NCBI GenBank assembly: GCA_965247585.1
Contig: CBDFHC010000005.1
Location: 1,116,001-1,180,000, forward strand
Direction of reading: 5' to 3'
Length of the DNA: 64,000 bases
From: CBDFHC01 sp965247585
Lineage (GTDB): Bacteria; Chloroflexota; Dehalococcoidia; Lucifugimonadales; GCA-2712585
A program made the translations under genes and the position numbers. Below the pieces are notes generated by a model. The model was not told where the DNA came from. It saw only the letters and a list, made by a program, of their open reading frames with translations, and ran no database searches. Positions 60,395-64,000 of this stretch are shown in pieces (within the stretch, counting starts at the first letter, position 1; each line of letters opens with the position of its first letter).

Positions 60395-61534
60395 ATGGGC
60401 GCTCCTCAGTTCAAGGAGTTGCGTCGGGTTTACGGGTTCGATGAAGTAGCCATAGTCCCAGGGCAAGTCACTATTAACCCTGACATGGCCACTACCCAGA
60501 TGTTGATTGGGGACTTGGCGTTTGACATCCCCATCATGGCGTCTGCTATGGACGCGGTGGTGTCGCCGGCCTTCGCATCGCTCATGCACAAGAAGGGCGG
60601 GTTGGGAGTCCTGAACCTGGAGGGGATATACACACGGTATGAGGATCCGTTCTCCGCGCTTGAGGAGATCGCTTCGGCGCGGCAGGATGAGGTGACCGGC
60701 CTGCTACAGCGGATCTATTCGGAGCCGGTGAAGGAGGAGCTGGTAGGGGCTGCGGTGGAAAAGATAAAGGCATCCGGCGCCACGTGCGCCGTTTCAGTGA
60801 CGCCGCAGAATACCAAACGGATTTCGCCTCAGGCCGTAGAAGCAGGGGCTGACGTGCTGGTCGTCCAGTCAACCGTCACCACTGCGCGCCATATTTCGCG
60901 AAGTTACACAGGGCTGGTTTTCCAGGAGTTAGTGGACCAGACCAGTGTGCCGGTGATGGTGGGAAACTGCGTGGGCTATGATACCGCGTTGGAGCTGATG
61001 GAGACGGGGATCAGCGGGATTCTGGTGGGGGTTGGGCCCGGCGCGGCCTGCACCACCCGAGAAGTGGTGGGCGTGGGTGTACCGCAGGTGAGCGCCACCA
61101 TTGAATGCGCCGCCGCCAGGGACGAGTATGCCAAGCGCACCGGGCGATATGTAACAGTGGTAACGGACGGCGGAATCCGGACCGGAGGCGACCTGTGCAA
61201 GGCGATGGTTGCCGGCGCGGATGGCGTGATGCTGGGGACACCCTTGGCCCAGAGCCAAGAGGCGCCCGGCGGTGGCTATAACTGGGGTATGGCCAACCCA
61301 CACCCAGAGCTGCCCAGGGGCACCCGGATCAAAGTGGGTACCAAGGGGACCCTGAAGGATATCCTGTTTGGACCCACCTCAATGACCGACGGCAGCCAGA
61401 ACCTGATGGGCGCTTTGCGGGTGTGCCTGGGGATGTGCGGCGCAATCAATATCCAAGAGCTCCACAAGGCGGAGATGGTGATAGCCCCTTCAATCAAGAC
61501 CGAAGGGAAGATCTTCCAGTTGGCCCGAGACTAA
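60395..61534 (+). CDS. GuaB3-family IMP dehydrogenase-related protein
   Basis: The product is 379 residues, an (beta/alpha)8 barrel without CBS domains. The start LRRVYGFDEVAIVPGQVTIN, MASAMDAVVSPAFASLMHKK, GGLGVLNLEG and the loop GVGPGAACTTREVVGVGVPQ are those of GuaB3, with the catalytic Cys in GPGAACTTR. GGIRTGGDLCKAMVAGADGV and GTKGTLKDILFGPTSMTDGS complete the family pattern. GuaB3 proteins are best known in Actinobacteria and cyanobacteria; at least some act as GMP reductases rather than IMP dehydrogenases. ATG 60395 follows GCGAGGTGGTGA. It may be cotranscribed with the TolB-like lipoprotein gene downstream (53 bases). Confidence 0.88.
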   Translation: MGAPQFKELRRVYGFDEVAIVPGQVTINPDMATTQMLIGDLAFDIPIMASAMDAVVSPAFASLMHKKGGLGVLNLEGIYTRYEDPFSALEEIASARQDEVTGLLQRIYSEPVKEELVGAAVEKIKASGATCAVSVTPQNTKRISPQAVEAGADVLVVQSTVTTARHISRSYTGLVFQELVDQTSVPVMVGNCVGYDTALELMETGISGILVGVGPGAACTTREVVGVGVPQVSATIECAAARDEYAKRTGRYVTVVTDGGIRTGGDLCKAMVAGADGVMLGTPLAQSQEAPGGGYNWGMANPHPELPRGTRIKVGTKGTLKDILFGPTSMTDGSQNLMGALRVCLGMCGAINIQELHKAEMVIAPSIKTEGKIFQLARD

Positions 61535-61587
61535 GCTTCAGCCCCCCGCTAATTGAAAGCGGGAGGAGGTATCCAATCAACCCTGTT

Positions 61588-62925
61588 TTGGCGCCCAGCG
61601 CCGGCCTTCGGCTCTCACACCTGTCGGGTTGGCTGCTACTGGCCGCTGCGCTAGTGCTTGTGGCCGCCTGCCAGACCACCAGGGCAATGACGCCAGAGGC
61701 ATCACCAGCATCCCAGGAGGTGGCCGTGGACCGGATTGTCTACGTAGGCGCCGACGGAAACATCTTCACCATTGCTCCGGACGGCTCCGACTCCAAACGG
61801 CTAACGGACAACGTGCAGGCGGGGTCCCGGGGCGTCATCCACGCACAGGGGCTTCAGCCGAACTCGCTGTTCTACACCTGGCCCACCTGGTCTCCGGACG
61901 GCAGCCGCCTGGCGGTGTCGCAGGTGGTGATTCTGGAAGAGCTGCCCGCGGTCTCGCTGTTTACCCTGGACCCCCTGACGGGACAGCTAGACTTTGTCTA
62001 CGAAAACCAGGGCAACACCATCCCCATCATTGCCCAGAACGTGCCGCACTACATGTACTGGTCGCCAGACAGCCAGAAGCTGGCATTCATCGCATCGGCG
62101 GAAGAAGGACTTACCCTGTTTGTCTACAGGTCCGGGCAGGAGACGGTTACCTTCCGCGGCCTGGGACCGCTCTATTTCAAATGGGCAGATGACAGCCAAT
62201 CCATGCTGGTACACGCCCGGGACCAGTTGCTGAGCTCCAAGTCGCCGTTCAACGAGACGCCGGTGGGCCTGGGGAAGATGAACCCGCTGTTTCGCGCCCC
62301 GGACCTATCTCCGGACGGCACGGAGACGACTTACCTAACGGACGTGACGGACGGCTTCGGGTTGTTTATGGGAAGCGCCAGCGGCGAAGGTGAGTCACGC
62401 CTCTTGGAGGAGATAGGAGGCAGCGCCGCCCTGACGCGGTCGCCCCTGGGAAATCTCATCGCCTTGGTGGACAGCCAGCCTGATTCGAACCGGATACACG
62501 ACCGTCTGCGGCTCTTCTCCTCCAAGGGAGAACCGGTGCGCACGCTGGCAGAAGAGCCAATGCTGGCCTTCTTCTGGTCGCCGGACGGGAGCAAGATCGC
62601 CTACGTGGCATTCACACCTGATGGCCGGAGCCTGGTCTGGAAGATAGCGCCGGTGGAAGGTGGAGAGCCCTGGGAGTTGATGCAGTTCAGGCCCTCACCG
62701 GAGTTTTTGGCCATGCTCAGTTTCTTTGACCAGTACGCGCTGTCTCACTCGGTCTGGTCACCTGACAGCAGCCGGCTGGTGTTCGCAGGAACGGGAACGG
62801 AGACCTCAAGAGGTGGCAACGGCAGCAGCCCCAGCCTGAACAAGGTTTATGTTATAAATACAGCGCCGGGGTCCCAAGCCAAGGAAGTGGCCGGCGGCAC
62901 ATTGGCCTTCTGGTCCTGGAACTGA
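61588..62925 (+). CDS. TolB-like beta-propeller lipoprotein
   Basis: Taken from TTG 61588 the product is 445 residues: a signal ending LLLAAALVLVAAC with lipobox Cys28, then WD40/PD40-like repeats. Repeats include IVYVGADGNIFTIAPDGSDS, WPTWSPDGSRLAVSQVVILE, MYWSPDSQKLAFIASAEEGL, FFWSPDGSKIAYVAFTPDGR and SVWSPDSSRLVFAGTGTETS: at least five SPDGS-type blades. TolB/PD40 propellers bind proteins or cell-wall material outside the membrane. A strong GGAGGAGGT (61562-61570) is 17 bases from this TTG but only five from an in-frame ATC at 61576, so the true start is unclear. It is followed 36 bases later by an LppX-like lipoprotein gene. Confidence 0.8.
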   Translation: MAPSAGLRLSHLSGWLLLAAALVLVAACQTTRAMTPEASPASQEVAVDRIVYVGADGNIFTIAPDGSDSKRLTDNVQAGSRGVIHAQGLQPNSLFYTWPTWSPDGSRLAVSQVVILEELPAVSLFTLDPLTGQLDFVYENQGNTIPIIAQNVPHYMYWSPDSQKLAFIASAEEGLTLFVYRSGQETVTFRGLGPLYFKWADDSQSMLVHARDQLLSSKSPFNETPVGLGKMNPLFRAPDLSPDGTETTYLTDVTDGFGLFMGSASGEGESRLLEEIGGSAALTRSPLGNLIALVDSQPDSNRIHDRLRLFSSKGEPVRTLAEEPMLAFFWSPDGSKIAYVAFTPDGRSLVWKIAPVEGGEPWELMQFRPSPEFLAMLSFFDQYALSHSVWSPDSSRLVFAGTGTETSRGGNGSSPSLNKVYVINTAPGSQAKEVAGGTLAFWSWN

Positions 62926-62961
62926 TCCGCGGCGGCCGTAGGGCGCCCGGGGCAACAGACC

Positions 62962-63705
62962 GTGGCAAAAAGTACGTGGATGCTGGGCCTTGCGGCCACG
63001 CTGCTATTGATTCTTTCCCTGGCGCTTACCGGGTGCCGTGCCACGGCGCAACCCAGTCCATCCCCTGACGCGACGCTAACTCCAACGTCCACGCCGCCAG
63101 AGCTTTTGGAAGCGTCGGCCATTAGGATGGCCGCCCTGGGATCCCTCTCGTTCACGCTGACCCACGAGTCCGGCGCCACCCCACTGATGACCGGAGTAGT
63201 GATGAACGAGATGACGGGAGAGGTGCTGCTCCCGGACAAGTTCCAAGTCCGGGTCGCCGCGGAGGCCGCGGGCATCACCGCGCTGAGGATTGACCTTCTG
63301 GCCGCGGACGGGAAGGTGCACATGACCGATCCGATCTCTCAGAAGTGGCGGGAGATAGGCTTCCAGAACATACCCTTCGATTTTACCAACCTGGGTGAAA
63401 CGCTGGCCGAGATCCTGCGGGCCATCCAAGCGCCTACCCGCGGCGAATACGAGTCGGTGGACGGACGCAAGTCGCTTCGGTTGAACGGAACGGTGTCCTC
63501 CAGCGACCTGGAGAAGCTGATTCCCAACGCCTCGGCGGACCTGGTGGTTGGGCTGGAGGTCTGGGTGCGGGAAGATGACATGCTTCTGGCGCAAGCTCGG
63601 ATTTCCGGTCCGGTAGCGCCCATGGACCCGGCTGACGTGGTGCGGCTGCTCACCTTCTATGCCTTCGACGAGCCAGTGGAGATCACTCCTCCCCCTGACG
63701 TCTGA
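62962..63705 (+). CDS. LppX/LprAFG-family lipoprotein (LprG-like)
   Basis: The gene encodes 247 residues from GTG 62962. The signal MAKSTWMLGLAATLLLILSL ends in lipobox LTGC (Cys25). The rest matches the LppX/LprAFG half-barrel: MAALGSLSFTLTHESGATPL, GEVLLPDKFQVRVAAEAAGI, LLAADGKVHMTDPISQKWRE, LVVGLEVWVREDDMLLAQAR. In mycobacteria LprG carries lipids or glycolipids at the cell surface and works with the MFS exporter P55 encoded next to it. The same order is seen here: an MFS gene begins one base after this stop. I infer a lipid-export pair. All parts look intact. Confidence 0.8.
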   Translation: MAKSTWMLGLAATLLLILSLALTGCRATAQPSPSPDATLTPTSTPPELLEASAIRMAALGSLSFTLTHESGATPLMTGVVMNEMTGEVLLPDKFQVRVAAEAAGITALRIDLLAADGKVHMTDPISQKWREIGFQNIPFDFTNLGETLAEILRAIQAPTRGEYESVDGRKSLRLNGTVSSSDLEKLIPNASADLVVGLEVWVREDDMLLAQARISGPVAPMDPADVVRLLTFYAFDEPVEITPPPDV

Positions 63706-63706
63706 G

Positions 63707-64000
63707 GTGGACAGCACGAAGCGCCGCACGCTATCCGCCCCGCTCACCCTTACGGTGGTAGCTATCGGGGCGTTTATCACCGCCCTGGACCAGACCGTAG
63801 TGGTGACGGCGCTGCCCAGCGTGATGCTGGACCTGAAGATCCCAGTCACAGAGCTAGACCGAGCCGCCTGGATCATCACCGCCTATCTGGTGGGCTACAC
63901 GGCGGCTATGCCGCTGCTGGGCCGGCTGGCAGACGTCTACGGCTTCGCCAGGGTGTACCAGGCGTCGCTGCTGGTGTTTACCGCTGGGACGGTCCTGGTG
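63707..64000 (+). CDS. MFS exporter of the DHA2/EmrB type, 5' part
   Basis: From GTG 63707 98 codons reach the window end: LTLTVVAIGAFITALDQTVV, VTALPSVMLDLKIPVTELDR, AAWIITAYLVGYTAAMPLLG and RLADVYGFARVYQASLLVFT. The LDQTVVVTALP helix 1 motif and the GRLADVYGFARV loop (motif A) are those of 14-helix drug:H+ antiporters. It is one base from the LprG-like stop, so the genes are coupled. By analogy with mycobacterial P55 it may export lipids or drugs together with that lipoprotein. Confidence 0.88.
   Translation, partial: MDSTKRRTLSAPLTLTVVAIGAFITALDQTVVVTALPSVMLDLKIPVTELDRAAWIITAYLVGYTAAMPLLGRLADVYGFARVYQASLLVFTAGTVLV

Noticed and set aside
1..64000. CRISPR arrays, rRNA genes, riboswitches or an origin of replication
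   Set aside because: I saw no regularly spaced repeats, no rRNA-like sequence, no familiar riboswitch core and no DnaA-box cluster while reading both strands.

Overview
The window looks like a chromosomal segment of a Chloroflexota bacterium, most likely a Dehalococcoidia/SAR202-type lineage. This is inferred from gene content rather than from a marker gene. It carries three amidase-signature hydrolases (two with small GatC-like partners), hydantoinase/oxoprolinase HyuA and HyuB subunits, an aldehyde/xanthine-dehydrogenase large subunit, a reductive-dehalogenase-like fragment, a GuaB3-type IMP dehydrogenase homologue and several Thr/Pro-rich lipoproteins. ATG, GTG and TTG starts with GGAGG-like ribosome binding sites are common.

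Layout. 1-7.5 kb: the end of a HyuA gene, a flavin-reductase-like protein, a fused CinA-type/NMN-adenylyltransferase-type protein, a cupin broken by an amber codon, a GatC-like plus amidase pair and a TPR protein. 7.5-54 kb: a scrambled accessory region. It holds two 1548-bp IS copies in the same orientation 38 kb apart (13.7-15.2 and 51.9-53.5 kb), a diverged relative (24.6-26.1 kb), two copies of a second IS3-type element, an IS630 element, an IS21 relic and two serine-recombinase relics. At least a dozen broken genes lie between them: nudC, VOC, Eis-like, GrdB-like, epoxide hydrolase, MFS, phage-like HTH, rdhA-like, amidohydrolase, LLM and LuxR fragments, plus one open in-frame chimera. Intact islands inside it include an ABC-F ATPase, amidases, the XDH-type subunit, a HyuB-HyuA operon, a DapA-family enzyme, a threonine-synthase-like enzyme, a QueA-like/SDR pair and a two-component system. 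54-64 kb: an orderly core with tRNA-Pro, etfBA behind a strong sigma70-like promoter, panB-panC with a DUF2520 protein, GuaB3, TolB-like and LppX/LprG-like lipoproteins, and the start of a 14-TM-type MFS exporter.

The most interesting signal is two in-frame UGA codons that fall exactly on redox-catalytic positions. One is at the peroxidatic cysteine of a Bcp-like peroxiredoxin (45787-46248, otherwise intact, with a perfect RBS). The other is at the selenocysteine position of a GrdB-like reductase fragment (26641-27078). Each is followed by a perfect short hairpin whose apical loop begins 17 or 18 nt after the UGA, as expected of a bacterial SECIS element. The organism therefore probably inserts selenocysteine; no sel genes are in the window.

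A second theme is genome erosion by insertion sequences and deletions. Gene halves of unrelated genes abut at IS ends or directly (nudC|IS|VOC, epoxide hydrolase|GrdB, radical SAM|polysaccharide deacetylase). Two tRNA-derived partial repeats (a tRNA-Met-like 3' half near 15.8 kb and a duplicated tRNA-Pro 5' half at 53.8 kb) look like scars of integrative elements. All protein identities come from reading motifs by eye; no database search was run.
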